From positions 186,001 through 250,000 of the forward strand of contig NZ_RHHV01000006.1 of NCBI RefSeq assembly GCF_003710905.1: a stretch of DNA of 64,000 nt. Reading direction: 5' to 3'. The notes below the pieces were generated by a model. That model searched no databases. It was given only the letters and a program-made list of their open reading frames with translations, and was not told the DNA's origin. This DNA is from Brevibacillus parabrevis (GTDB taxonomy: Bacteria > Bacillota > Bacilli > Brevibacillales > Brevibacillaceae). The stretch's first letter is position 1. Every line of letters starts with the position of its first letter. Below are positions 34,237 to 42,889 of this stretch, piece after piece. The translations under genes were made by a program, and so were the position numbers.

Positions 34237-35463
34237 ATGTCTTTTGAAGTGATGTTTGATCGCTATGCCGATCTCGCTGTAAAAGTCGGCGTCAACGTAC
34301 AGCCGATGCAGACACTTGTTGTTAGCGCACCGCTCTCCTCCGCTCCGTTTGTGCGCAAAGTAGCGCGCAAAGCGTACGAAGCGGGAGCAAAACACGTACA
34401 TATCGAATGGACCGACGACGAATTGACCCGCATGAAATACGATCTGGCACCCGATGAAGCTTTTGCCGAGTATCCGCAGTGGAAAGCGCAAGGCATGGAG
34501 GAGCTGGCGCAAAACGGCGCTGCCTTCTTGTACGTTTCCTCCACCAACCCTGACTTGCTCAAAGGCGTGAAGCTTGAGCGAATCTCCAGCGCGAACAAGG
34601 CAGCCGGACAAGCCTTGCAGACGTTCCGCAGCTACACGATGTCAGACAAAGTAAGCTGGTGCGTGCTCGCCGTTCCATCCGAGGCATGGGCCGCTACCGT
34701 GTTTCCTGACTTGCCAGCGGACGAGCAGGTCCCCGCTCTGTGGGACGCGATCTTCAAAGCGACTCGCACAGACGCGGCTGATCCGGTTCAGGCTTGGCAC
34801 GACCATCATGCCACGCTCAACAGCAAAGTCGCGTATTTGAACGCGAAGCAGTATCGTTACCTCCACTACGAAGCGCCAGGGACCCAATTGACGATCGAGC
34901 TTCCTGACCGCCACGTCTGGATCGGAGGGGGCAGCGTGAACGAAAAAGGCGTTTCCTTCATGGCGAACATGCCTACCGAAGAAGTGTTCACCGCTCCGAA
35001 AAGAGACGGCGTGAACGGAACCGTCCGCAGCACGAAGCCGCTCAGTTATCAAGGAAACATCATCGAGAATTTCAGCTTGACGTTTGAGCAGGGAAAAATC
35101 GTTTCGGTCACTGCCGAAAAAGGCGAAGAAGCGCTGAAGCAGCTCGTCGCAACGGACGAAGGCTCGCACTATCTCGGAGAAGTCGCGCTGGTTCCCCACC
35201 AGTCTCCGATCTCTTTGTCCAACATCATTTTTTACAACACGCTGTTTGACGAAAATGCCTCGAATCACCTGGCGATTGGCAGCGCTTACTCGGTCAATAT
35301 CGAGGGCGGTGCAGACATGAGCCAGGAACAATTGGCGGCACACGGCATCAATACGAGCCTGGTGCACGTCGATTTCATGGTTGGCTCCGAGCAGATGAAC
35401 ATCGATGGCGAAACAGCTGACGGTGTCCGCGAGCCTGTATTCCGCAACGGAAACTGGGCATAA
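34237..35463 (+). CDS. ampS: M29 family aminopeptidase (AmpS/AmpT type)
   Basis: A 408-residue protein with M29 features: ADLAVKVGVNVQPMQTLVV at the start, and metal-binding motifs near the C-terminus, for example HYLGEVALVP (Glu), NHLAIGSAY (His) and GINTSLVHVDFMVGS (His and Asp). These are cytosolic, divalent-metal dependent aminopeptidases with broad specificity. The start has AAAGGGAGG upstream. The gene is flanked by a promoter and a terminator, so it is monocistronic. Confidence 0.95.
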   Translation: MSFEVMFDRYADLAVKVGVNVQPMQTLVVSAPLSSAPFVRKVARKAYEAGAKHVHIEWTDDELTRMKYDLAPDEAFAEYPQWKAQGMEELAQNGAAFLYVSSTNPDLLKGVKLERISSANKAAGQALQTFRSYTMSDKVSWCVLAVPSEAWAATVFPDLPADEQVPALWDAIFKATRTDAADPVQAWHDHHATLNSKVAYLNAKQYRYLHYEAPGTQLTIELPDRHVWIGGGSVNEKGVSFMANMPTEEVFTAPKRDGVNGTVRSTKPLSYQGNIIENFSLTFEQGKIVSVTAEKGEEALKQLVATDEGSHYLGEVALVPHQSPISLSNIIFYNTLFDENASNHLAIGSAYSVNIEGGADMSQEQLAAHGINTSLVHVDFMVGSEQMNIDGETADGVREPVFRNGNWA

Positions 35464-35529
35464 GCAAGCGGCAAGCAAAACGGCAAAGCGGTTCGCCGGA
35501 TTCACGGAACCGTTCCAGCGCATGCGCAA

Positions 35530-35570
35530 GAGGACCGCGCGCCCTTTTCAGGTGCCCCGGTCCTCTTTTT
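35530..35570 (+). terminator. Rho-independent terminator after ampS
   Basis: GAGGACCG (35530-35537) pairs with CGGTCCTC (35558-35565), then TTTTT. It also lies just past the stop of the convergent cdaS gene. Confidence 0.85.
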
Positions 35571-35578
35571 CGTTCCTG

Positions 35579-36184
35579 CTACATATGGGTAATGATCGGG
35601 TAAAGCCTGCCTTGCAAGGCAAACGATGCTTTGCCTGTCTCCTCGGAGACGACGATGATCAGCGCGTCGCATTGCTCGCTGAGTCCCAATGCCGCGCGGT
35701 GCCTCGTTCCCAGCTTCTTTTCCCCGACGGTAATCTGCGACAGCGGCAGGACGTTGGCAGCCGAGACAATCTGATCTCCGCGAATGTACACCGCCCCATC
35801 GTGCAGCGGACTGCCCGGAAAAAAGATCGATTCGAGCAAGGAATGGCTCAACACGGCCCCAATCGGGATGCCCGCCTGCAAAAAGGGAGCTACGGAATCT
35901 TCCCGCTCCATGACGACCAGGGCACCTTGACGCTTTTGCGCCAAATGCGAAACAGCCAAAGACAAGTCGGTATATGTAGACGAATACGGAGCGAGATAGC
36001 ATTGCAAATAAAAGGAAGCCGCTGTCGTCTCCAGTCGGCTGAATCTGCTGCGAATCTCGTCAAAAGTGCCCAGCAAGCAGCCTTCCGCTTGATCGAGAGC
36101 GAGCAAGCTTTGCTGCATAACCGCGAGGATGCTGGTCAATTCCTGCTTCAGCTCCGCTTTCAAGGAGGATGTATCGCAGTTCAT
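35579..36184 (-). CDS. cdaS: Sporulation-type diadenylate cyclase CdaS
   Basis: A 201-residue protein with an N-terminal helical pair (SSLKAELKQELTSILAVMQQ) like the autoinhibitory YojJ domain, and a DAC (DisA_N) domain. The active-site motifs are PLHDGAVYI (DGA) and GTRHRAALG (RHR). It makes c-di-AMP from two ATP. The length and lack of membrane helices match CdaS, the forespore enzyme of Bacillus, rather than CdaA or DisA. The ATG at 36184 gives the usual length; an ATG at 36238 would add 18 Arg/Trp-rich residues, and neither has an ideal ribosome binding site. Confidence 0.88.
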   Translation of the reverse strand: MNCDTSSLKAELKQELTSILAVMQQSLLALDQAEGCLLGTFDEIRSRFSRLETTAASFYLQCYLAPYSSTYTDLSLAVSHLAQKRQGALVVMEREDSVAPFLQAGIPIGAVLSHSLLESIFFPGSPLHDGAVYIRGDQIVSAANVLPLSQITVGEKKLGTRHRAALGLSEQCDALIIVVSEETGKASFALQGRLYPIITHM

Positions 36185-36313
36185 CTGTACGATGGTCGTC
36201 CTCTCCCTCCACCAGCTTTTCCTCTGATTGTTCCCCATTCACTCCGGTTTCATCCTGCCAGTTGCCTGTGCGCCTTTTCCGGAGGCTGACCCGTTTTGAT
36301 CTAGCTCATCTGC

Positions 36314-37075
36314 TTACGAGCGCACGGGACGGATGGAAATATGCGCGGCGGCAAGCGCCTGACGAATGCACTGGGCAAACTCCAGAGCGTGGGCACCGTC
36401 TCCATGAATGCAAATCGTATCAGCCCGTATCGACACATCTGCGCCTTGCACAGATTGCACGACTCCTTCTGTCACCATCCGCACGACCTGCCGCACGGCT
36501 GCCTGATCGTCCGTGATCAGGGCGTTTGGCTCTGTGCGGGGCGTCAATGTCCCGTCTGCCTGATACGTCCGGTCGGCAAACACCTCATGGGCGGCGCGTA
36601 GCCCGATTTTTTCCGCTGCCCGTGTCAATTCGCTCCCGGCCAGCCCAAACAGCACCAGCTCCGGGTTAACCTTGAACACTGCTTCCGCTATCGCTTCCGC
36701 CAGGGCCGGGCGCGTTGCTGCCATGTTGTACAAGGCTCCGTGCGGCTTGACGTGCTGCATCGTGCCGCCTTCTGCCTGGACAAAAGCTTGCAGCGCACCG
36801 ATCTGGTAGACCGTCAGCTCGTAGGCGTCCTGCGCGGAGATATCCAGATTGCGACGACCGAACCCAACCAGATCGGCCAGGCCAGGATGGGCGCCGATTG
36901 CCACTTCGTTTTCCAGAGCCAGCTTCACTGTTTTTCGCATCGTCGCCGGATCGCCCGCATGCAGGCCGCAAGCGATATTCGCTGAACTGATATACGGCAA
37001 AATCGCCTGATCATTGCCCAGGCGATACACGCCGAAGCTTTCCCCCATGTCGCAGTTCAAATCGACAGTCTTCAT
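36314..37075 (-). CDS. pxpA: 5-oxoprolinase subunit PxpA (LamB/YcsF family)
   Basis: A 253-residue protein with the family start [19 protein letters not shown] and [17 protein letters not shown], then [15 protein letters not shown] and VKPHGALYN. PxpA works with PxpB and PxpC in ATP-dependent opening of 5-oxoproline (pyroglutamate) to glutamate. It is the last gene of the operon, and its start overlaps the pxpC stop by four bases. Confidence 0.95.
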   Translation of the reverse strand: MKTVDLNCDMGESFGVYRLGNDQAILPYISSANIACGLHAGDPATMRKTVKLALENEVAIGAHPGLADLVGFGRRNLDISAQDAYELTVYQIGALQAFVQAEGGTMQHVKPHGALYNMAATRPALAEAIAEAVFKVNPELVLFGLAGSELTRAAEKIGLRAAHEVFADRTYQADGTLTPRTEPNALITDDQAAVRQVVRMVTEGVVQSVQGADVSIRADTICIHGDGAHALEFAQCIRQALAAAHISIRPVRS

Positions 37076-38100
37076 CGTTTGCTCCTCCCTCCCAAGTAAA
37101 GCTCAATTCCCGTTTCGAGTTCTGCGAGCGCCTTTTCCTGCTCGTACCATGCCTGCTGGGCAGCGCGCAAGGTCACTTGTTGAAACTGTACCCGATCATG
37201 TGGACGCAGCTGGGCCAGGATGGGCAAATCGACAGTCGCCACATGGCCGATTTTCGGATAGCCGCCTACCGTTTGCCGATCTGCCAGCAATACGATCGGC
37301 ATTCCACTCGGCGGAACTTGGATCGTTCCGGCAGACACAGCGGAAGAGATCAGCTCGACAGGTTCGTTCAGCGCAAGCTCTGGCCCGTGCAGCCGATATC
37401 CCATCCGGTCTGACTGCACGCTGATTTGATAGGGCGTTGTCCAAAAATCGCGGCGGCTTTGCGCGGTGAACAGCTCGCTCTCGGCCCCGGGCATGACCCG
37501 TACGACCGCGTCTTTTTGCTGTGGATAAGGGAAAAATGATTGTGGGACAAACCAGTCGGCCTCGCAAAAGGAATCGGCTCTGTTCACGCTCCGGTCTTGC
37601 AGTTGCCGGGCAAGCCGTACATTCTTTTTTCCCGGCTTTCCCAGGGACAGCCTGTCTGTTTCCGCAAGCGCTCTGCCCCATGCCCCGCCAAATTTGGCCC
37701 GCACGTTCGTGCTTCGGCTGTTCATCACGAGCGGCACGTCAAAGCCGCCTGCGATGGCGAGATAGGCGCGGCAGCCTTCTCTCGCATGCCCGAAGCGGAG
37801 GACACTGCCGCTTTGGACCAAGACTGGGCGATTGCGGCGAAGACGGCGCTCATCTAAAACAGGCTGCATGTCCGCCCCGCATACCGCCACGAGCACATCC
37901 TGGTGAAAGCGCAGCGCTGGCCCTTTCATGGTCAGCTCCAAAACAGCTGCGTCAGGCTCGTTGCCGACGAGCAGGTTCGCCACTCGCAGCGCCAGCGCGT
38001 CCATCGCTCCGTTGACATGGACGCCATGCCGCTGATACCCGTATCTGCCCAAATCTTGTACGGTCGTGAACAAGCCTGGCGAGATGACTTCGACACTCAT
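37072..38100 (-). CDS. pxpC: 5-oxoprolinase subunit PxpC (KipA-like)
   Basis: A 342-residue protein beginning [21 protein letters not shown], the signature of the allophanate hydrolase subunit 2/KipA family, with [19 protein letters not shown] near residue 45. It forms the 5-oxoprolinase with PxpA and PxpB. In Bacillus the homologue KipA also affects the sporulation inhibitor KipI. Four-base overlaps with both neighbours show translational coupling. Confidence 0.94.
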   Translation of the reverse strand: MSVEVISPGLFTTVQDLGRYGYQRHGVHVNGAMDALALRVANLLVGNEPDAAVLELTMKGPALRFHQDVLVAVCGADMQPVLDERRLRRNRPVLVQSGSVLRFGHAREGCRAYLAIAGGFDVPLVMNSRSTNVRAKFGGAWGRALAETDRLSLGKPGKKNVRLARQLQDRSVNRADSFCEADWFVPQSFFPYPQQKDAVVRVMPGAESELFTAQSRRDFWTTPYQISVQSDRMGYRLHGPELALNEPVELISSAVSAGTIQVPPSGMPIVLLADRQTVGGYPKIGHVATVDLPILAQLRPHDRVQFQQVTLRAAQQAWYEQEKALAELETGIELYLGGRSKR

Positions 38101-38810
38101 CGCCCCACCTGCTTTCTCTGTTCATACTCAGCCGCAGAAATCGGAACGAAGCGCACCCGATCACCTGCGCGCAGCAAGCTGGGCGGATGCTCTTCCGGGC
38201 GAAACAGACGCTCTGGCGTGCGACCGATAATTTGCCAACCGCCGGGACTTTCCAGCGGGTATACGCCTGTCTGTGCCCCGCCGATCCCGACGCTGCCCGG
38301 CGCAATCGCCGTACGTGGCGTCGACCTGCGCGGAGTGGCGATCCGCTTGTCCAGCCCGCCCAAATACGGGAAACCGGGGGCGAAGCCGATCATGTGCACG
38401 ATGTACGCTTGACCGCTGTGAATCTGGATGACTTCTTCCTGCGTCAAACCGTGGTATTCGGACACTTCTTGCAAATCCGGGCCGTACTGTCCGCCGTAGC
38501 AGACCGGGATGTCCACCACCCGTTGCTCCGATGCGGCGGAAAAAGACAATTGGCGCAACTGATTTTCGAGCGCTGCCTGGAAACGATCGTACGCCAACTC
38601 TTGTCCAAGCGGATCGCGCCATGCGAGCGGGTCGTAATAAATCGTCACAGTCGTGTAGCCAGGCACGTATTCGGTCATTCCCGACAGCGGCTGCTGCTCC
38701 AAATACGCGGAGATCGCCATGATCTTTTGCCGCGTCTGTTCGTCGATCACATCCCCCAGCTTGAGAACAATTCCTGCATCTCCGAGCGGAAAAAACTCCA
38801 GTCGCTCCAC
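38097..38810 (-). CDS. pxpB: 5-oxoprolinase subunit PxpB (KipI-like)
   Basis: A 237-residue protein of the allophanate hydrolase subunit 1/KipI family: FFPLGDAGIVLKLGD at the start, then YVPGYTTVTIYYDP, CYGGQYGPDLQEV and IGFAPGFPYLGGLD. It supplies part of the ATP-dependent 5-oxoprolinase. The GTG at 38810 has AGGAGG upstream; the longer frame to 38855 lacks one. It follows pcp by 57 bases. Confidence 0.94.
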   Translation of the reverse strand: MERLEFFPLGDAGIVLKLGDVIDEQTRQKIMAISAYLEQQPLSGMTEYVPGYTTVTIYYDPLAWRDPLGQELAYDRFQAALENQLRQLSFSAASEQRVVDIPVCYGGQYGPDLQEVSEYHGLTQEEVIQIHSGQAYIVHMIGFAPGFPYLGGLDKRIATPRRSTPRTAIAPGSVGIGGAQTGVYPLESPGGWQIIGRTPERLFRPEEHPPSLLRAGDRVRFVPISAAEYEQRKQVGR

Positions 38811-38867
38811 TCTGCACTCCTCCTGCCCATCTGTGTCGCTACGCTGCTGTGCCACGCGATCTTGGTG

Positions 38868-39515
38868 TCAGCTGATTTGTCCGCCGCCCTCCACGATGTC
38901 GCGTTCGTGATTCACAGCCGTTTCGATGGCAATCTGCAAACCGTTGACAATCGTCTCTACCGACATGCTCGGCTGCCCCGAATGCTTGGCCGCTTGTTCA
39001 GGCAAATACGGAATATGGACAAAGCCTCCGCGAACAGCCGGATATTCTTTGTCCAAGGCGTGCATCAGCCCATAAAACAGATGGTTGCAGACAAACGTGC
39101 CCGCTGTTTGCGACACGGAGGCAGGTATCCCTTTTGCCCGCATTTCTTTGACGATAGCTTTGATCGGCAAACTCGACCAATAGGCGACAGGGCCGTCTTC
39201 CACGATTGGCGTGTCGATCGGCTGCTTGCCCTCGTTGTCCGGGATTCGCGCATCGTCTACGTTGATCGCTACCCGCTCGATGCTAATATCCGCACGTCCG
39301 CCAGCCTGTCCGATGCAAAAAACGAGATCGGGCGAAATCTCGCGGATCGCTTGCAAAAGCAGTTCGACCGATTTGCCGAACACCGTCGGGAGCTGCCTTG
39401 CCACGATGCGGTACTCCCCAGCTTCCACCTCAGCCAGCCGTTTCACCGACTCCCAGGCCGGATTGATCGCCTCCCCGCCAAACGGGTCAAATCCTGTGAC
39501 CAAAATCGTTTTCAT
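38868..39515 (-). CDS. pcp: Pyroglutamyl-peptidase I
   Basis: A 215-residue C15 peptidase starting [21 protein letters not shown]. The catalytic triad is visible: Glu80 in [11 protein letters not shown], Cys143 in [11 protein letters not shown] and His167 in [10 protein letters not shown]. It removes N-terminal pyroglutamate from peptides in the cytosol. It lies directly between iclR and pxpBCA, so the released 5-oxoproline would be handed to the adjacent 5-oxoprolinase. GGGAGAG precedes the ATG at 39515. Confidence 0.96.
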   Translation of the reverse strand: MKTILVTGFDPFGGEAINPAWESVKRLAEVEAGEYRIVARQLPTVFGKSVELLLQAIREISPDLVFCIGQAGGRADISIERVAINVDDARIPDNEGKQPIDTPIVEDGPVAYWSSLPIKAIVKEMRAKGIPASVSQTAGTFVCNHLFYGLMHALDKEYPAVRGGFVHIPYLPEQAAKHSGQPSMSVETIVNGLQIAIETAVNHERDIVEGGGQIS

Positions 39516-39546
39516 TTCGCTTCTCTCCCTTTTTTCTAAAAGTAGA

Positions 39547-40320
39547 TTACTCATTCCGGTTTGCCCGCCGATAGCCAAGCGCCGTCGAGATCCGCTCCGC
39601 CGCATTCGTCAGGTGAGCAACCAGTTCAGGTAGCCGAGCCTGCGAGAACCGCTCCTGTGGCCCGGCAATACTGATGCCCGCACAAATCCGGCCGAGATGG
39701 TCAAAAATCGGTGCAGCAATCGCTACCGTATCGTTTTCCAGCTCGGAATGGCTGATCGTAAACCCTTTGGCCCGAGACTCAGCCAGCAGACGGCGCAGCT
39801 CGTCCTTGTCCGTAATCGTCCCGCGACCGATTGGCTGCAAATCCACCTCTTGCAAATAGCGTTCGCGCTCCTGCTCCGCCAAAAAAGCAAGAATGATTCG
39901 CGAACACGCCCCCGCGTACAAAGGCGCCCGTCTCCCGATCTTCGTATACAGGCGTACCGGATGCGGAGTATCGAGCTTTTCCACATAGATCGCCTCGTCG
40001 CCGTCCCGGATGATCAGGTGGACCGCTTCCTCTACCTCGTCGCGCAGGACACTCATCACGGGCAAAGCGAGCTGCCGGATATCCAGCCGCTCCGCCACCA
40101 GTTGTCCGAACTGCAAAAACAGCAGCCCCAACGCATACTTGCCATCTTCTCCCCGCTGCAAAAAACCCATCGCTTCCAGTGACCCTGCCATGCGGTGAAC
40201 AGACGTTTTTGGCATTTGCGCGTACGCGATCATTTCATTCAGGCTAAGTCGCTCGTGCTCGATGAACAATTGGAGCAGCTCCATCGACTTCACAACCGTC
40301 TTGTTTTGGTGTTGGTTCAT
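39547..40320 (-). CDS. IclR family transcriptional regulator
   Basis: A 257-residue protein with an N-terminal winged HTH ([30 protein letters not shown]) and a C-terminal effector domain ([50 protein letters not shown]). It is the first gene of the iclR-pcp-pxpBCA operon and very likely controls it and itself through the palindrome at 40348-40364. 5-Oxoproline or a related compound is a plausible effector, but this is inference. GGGAGC lies five bases before the ATG. Confidence 0.93.
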   Translation of the reverse strand: MNQHQNKTVVKSMELLQLFIEHERLSLNEMIAYAQMPKTSVHRMAGSLEAMGFLQRGEDGKYALGLLFLQFGQLVAERLDIRQLALPVMSVLRDEVEEAVHLIIRDGDEAIYVEKLDTPHPVRLYTKIGRRAPLYAGACSRIILAFLAEQERERYLQEVDLQPIGRGTITDKDELRRLLAESRAKGFTISHSELENDTVAIAAPIFDHLGRICAGISIAGPQERFSQARLPELVAHLTNAAERISTALGYRRANRNE

Positions 40321-40347
40321 AAAAAGCTCCCGTTTGTCGCGAATTTT

Positions 40348-40364
40348 GTTCCGAATTTCGGAAC
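40348..40364. promoter_or_regulatory. Perfect palindromic operator upstream of iclR
   Basis: GTTCCGAATTTCGGAAC is an 8+1+8 perfect inverted repeat centred at 40356, inside the predicted iclR leader. It resembles IclR-family sites, which are short GC-flanked palindromes. Confidence 0.75.
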
Positions 40365-40387
40365 ATCAGTTTCATTTTTGTCATCTC

Positions 40388-40416
40388 CATCATAATTTTC
40401 TGTCTGCCAAAAATCA
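40388..40416 (-). promoter_or_regulatory. Predicted promoter of the iclR-pcp-pxpBCA operon
   Basis: On the minus strand TTGATT (40416-40411), a 17-base spacer and TATGAT (40393-40388). The palindromic operator lies about 20-35 bases downstream of the start point, fit for autorepression. Confidence 0.65.
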
Positions 40417-40520
40417 ATTGCTGCTTTTCGAGTTTTCAGAAAATGAGCACTTCCTTTTGCCACATTAGAAAACGTGGCTGCGTCAAGCCTTTGGCGCAGC
40501 CTTAGTTGCACTTGTACTGG

Positions 40521-40543
40521 ATAAGAATCTTGTAAATTCTTAT
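40521..40543. repeat. Inverted repeat ATAAGAAT/ATTCTTAT
   Basis: A perfect 8-bp inverted repeat with a 7-base loop lies between the divergent-side iclR promoter and the yitT-like terminator. It is AT-rich with no T tract, so an operator is more likely than a terminator. Another inverted repeat, GGCTGCG/CGCAGCC, lies nearby (about 40475-40500). Confidence 0.45.
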
Positions 40544-40552
40544 CTGCACGCA

Positions 40553-40575
40553 AAAAAAGCAAGCTGTTCGCTTGC
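40553..40575 (-). terminator. Rho-independent terminator after the YitT-family gene
   Basis: GCAAGC (40559-40564) pairs with GCTTGC (40570-40575), and the minus-strand arm runs into seven T. Confidence 0.8.
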
Positions 40576-40592
40576 CGTAACACTTCCCGCTG

Positions 40593-41477
40593 TTAGTGAA
40601 TGTTCTTTTTCTTGAACCGTCCGCCTGATACATCGTGAATATGTCCAATTGCGAGAAAGGCAGAAGTGTCGATCTCCTCGACGATCGACTTCAGCTTCGC
40701 TTCCTCCAGTCGCGTGATCACACAGAAAATGACTTTTTTATCGTCGCCGGAATAGCCGCCCTCGCCGCGCAAATACGTAATGCCTCTTCCCAGCCTGGCT
40801 GACAAGGCATCGCCGATCTCGTCAGGAAAGTCGCTGATGATCCAGACCGACCTCGATTGCTCCAGCCCGACCATCGTCAAGTCAATCATTTTATAAGCGA
40901 TGTAGTAGGCAATCAGCGAGTACATCGCCCGATCCCAGCCAAAAATGAAGCCTGCGCTGCCGAGAATAAAAATATTGAAAAACATCACGACCTCGCCGAC
41001 CGAAAAAGGACTTTTCCGCGTCAGCAAAATGGCGACAATTTCAGTGCCATCCAGCGAACCGCCTGCACGAATCACCAGTCCGACGCCAATCCCGATGATG
41101 ATGCCGCCGAACACCGCAGACAACAGCAAGTCGTCGGTCAGGCTTGGGACATGGTGCAAAAAATTCGTGCCCAACGACATGACCGCGACGCCAAACAGCG
41201 TGGAGATCGCGAACGTTTTTCCGATCTGCTTGTAGCCGATCAACAAAAACGGCAAGTTGAGCAGAAAGAGGAAAACCCCGAGCTTGATCCCGGTCAGGTG
41301 CGACATCATGATCGACAGACCCGTCACGCCGCCGTCGATAATATTGTTCGGCACGAGAAAAATTTCCAGTCCGACTGCAACCATCAGCGCCCCGATCACA
41401 ATGGCGAGCGCCCGGGTGACAATCCTTCGTTTTTTCGCCCGCCTGTGGGTAATCGGACTCGTTTTTGCCGCTTCCAT
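40593..41477 (-). CDS. YitT family membrane protein (DUF161/DUF2179)
   Basis: A 294-residue protein with a basic N-terminus (HRRAKKRR), five to six hydrophobic helices starting ALAIVIGALMVAVGLEIFLVP, the conserved NNIIDGGVTGLSIM, and a soluble C-terminal DUF2179 domain (about 215-290). The family is common in Firmicutes and its function is unsettled. AAGGATG lies before the ATG at 41477; the much longer open frame upstream crosses a terminator and is not real. Confidence 0.9.
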   Translation of the reverse strand: MEAAKTSPITHRRAKKRRIVTRALAIVIGALMVAVGLEIFLVPNNIIDGGVTGLSIMMSHLTGIKLGVFLFLLNLPFLLIGYKQIGKTFAISTLFGVAVMSLGTNFLHHVPSLTDDLLLSAVFGGIIIGIGVGLVIRAGGSLDGTEIVAILLTRKSPFSVGEVVMFFNIFILGSAGFIFGWDRAMYSLIAYYIAYKMIDLTMVGLEQSRSVWIISDFPDEIGDALSARLGRGITYLRGEGGYSGDDKKVIFCVITRLEEAKLKSIVEEIDTSAFLAIGHIHDVSGGRFKKKNIH

Positions 41478-41532
41478 GAAAATCATCCTTACCCGTTTTT
41501 TTCTTTCTGCATCAGCTTTCCCCGCTTGGCAA

Positions 41533-41563
41533 AAAAATAGCCAGCCGTTTTTCCTGGCTGGCT
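41533..41563 (-). terminator. Terminator-like hairpin upstream of the YitT-family gene
   Basis: AGCCAGCC (41539-41546) pairs with GGCTGGCT (41556-41563); the minus-strand arm is followed by ATTTTTTT. It would end a short transcript from about 41.6-41.7 kb or attenuate yitT transcription. Confidence 0.7.
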
Positions 41564-41599
41564 GGCGAATCCGCCCTTGTTTTCCTGCTAAAATACGGG

Positions 41600-41677
41600 C
41601 TATCCCCAAAACACGGTCAAAATAATGCCGACGGTAATCACAGACGACATCGTCAGTCGCCACACCCATCCCGCCAA
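41600..41677 (-). CDS. Possible 25-residue membrane peptide upstream of the YitT-family gene
   Basis: A frame beginning TTG (41677) or ATG (41650) encodes LAGWVWRLTMSSVITVGIIL followed by TVFWG, a single hydrophobic helix. It ends 37 bases before a terminator, which suggests a transcribed unit. The ribosome binding site is weak and no family is recognised. Confidence 0.3.
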   Translation of the reverse strand: MAGWVWRLTMSSVITVGIILTVFWG

Positions 41678-41768
41678 AAAATGAAGCTTCTTTTCGCAAA
41701 TGGAGGTACATACGTGTTAGCGAAGGTTTCTTTTCGCCATGAATCCGAGGAAAAAGAGGTGTTGCATC

Positions 41769-42812
41769 ATGGCCCCCTACCCTTCGCTGCGAAACAGCCC
41801 GATCGATCAACTTTTCCTCACGTATACTGGCTACAGCATCGGCACGGACGGAACGCCGCACTATCAGTTTTGGGAGTGTACCGACTTTCTTCCTCTGCTG
41901 TTTCACACGGACCCGGCAACCGGGCTGACAGATGGTGTCATGTTCACCGATTTTCTCTTTTTGGCTCTCGGCATTTTGAACCAGTCGGGAGAAGGACGCT
42001 TTTTGGCGCGACATGACAAGGCACCCGCCAACTGGAACGAATGGCTGCGCTATATGGATGAGCTGTTTTTGTGCGACCGGAACCTGGATGCCTTGTGCCA
42101 GGCGGTGCGCTGTTCGCCGTTGTCGCGCACGAATGTGTGGATTGCGCTGCCTTACCCGAATCCGCAAGTTTTCGGTGACGACGAGTGCCGCATCCAGGCT
42201 GTCGTCGACTGGATGTGCCTGTTTCTTGAGCGCTGGGCGACAAAGCCGTGGCAAGATTGCCTATGCCTGAGAGGTTTTTACTGGCTTCAGGAAAGCTTGT
42301 ACTTCCAAGGGCCAGAGTACGACGATCGGCGGGTGATTCAGGCTGTCAACGCGGCGATCCACAGCTGCAAAATGGCTGGGCAACCGCTCCGCAGCATCTG
42401 GATTCCGTACCAGCAGGCGGCTGGCTGGAACGAATGGTCACAGCTCGGCTTCGACCTCGCCTTTTTGCAGCCCAATGCTTACTTCAATCCGAAAAAAAGT
42501 CTGGATGCGGCGGCGGTTGCCAGCTACGACCGGCAAATGGGCGTCGAAATCGAATTTGACCTCGGCGTGACTTATGATCAGGACAAACGGGCGCGACTGC
42601 TGGAATATTTGCGGGCCGGAGCTGCTGGCGGAACAGATCGGCAAGGCCAAAGCTACGGGCCGTTCCAATACGATTCGCCGCTCGCCTGGTACACGGGCGG
42701 CTGGTTTTTTGGCAAAAACGGGCGCAAACAGGCAATGGTCAGCCTGTACCAATCGGGCGATCCGCTTTATGAGCAGCTGTTCTACTTTTTAAATGGAATG
42801 ACGCCACCGTAA
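41769..42812 (+). CDS. DUF4855 domain protein
   Basis: A 347-residue soluble protein with many aromatic residues. Conserved-looking segments include WIPYQQAAGWNEW (about residue 215), DLAFLQPNAYF (about residue 233) and MGVEIEFDLGV, the pattern of DUF4855, a predicted glycoside-hydrolase-like barrel of unknown substrate. There is no signal peptide. The ATG at 41769 has GAGGTG upstream. It stands before the SWIM/SNF2 pair but a promoter lies between them. Confidence 0.8.
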   Translation: MAPYPSLRNSPIDQLFLTYTGYSIGTDGTPHYQFWECTDFLPLLFHTDPATGLTDGVMFTDFLFLALGILNQSGEGRFLARHDKAPANWNEWLRYMDELFLCDRNLDALCQAVRCSPLSRTNVWIALPYPNPQVFGDDECRIQAVVDWMCLFLERWATKPWQDCLCLRGFYWLQESLYFQGPEYDDRRVIQAVNAAIHSCKMAGQPLRSIWIPYQQAAGWNEWSQLGFDLAFLQPNAYFNPKKSLDAAAVASYDRQMGVEIEFDLGVTYDQDKRARLLEYLRAGAAGGTDRQGQSYGPFQYDSPLAWYTGGWFFGKNGRKQAMVSLYQSGDPLYEQLFYFLNGMTPP

Positions 42813-42848
42813 ATACGCTTGTTTTTTCCATTCACCCGACTTTTGCGT

Positions 42849-42854
42849 TATAAT
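42849..42854 (+). promoter_or_regulatory. Predicted -10 element of the SWIM/SNF2 operon
   Basis: TATAAT 35 bases before the ATG at 42890. The -35 region is weak. Confidence 0.45.
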
Positions 42855-42889
42855 GGAGGGATGACACTTCGTTCGGAGGATCAAAGCAG

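Noticed and set aside
34057-34611. A 184-codon minus-strand frame upstream of ampS
   Set aside because: It overlaps the ampS start and promoter and has no recognisable domain.
40593-42254. A 553-codon minus-strand frame covering the YitT gene and beyond
   Set aside because: The part upstream of 41477 crosses a clear terminator and overlaps the DUF4855 gene. The ATG at 41477 has a ribosome binding site and gives the normal family length.
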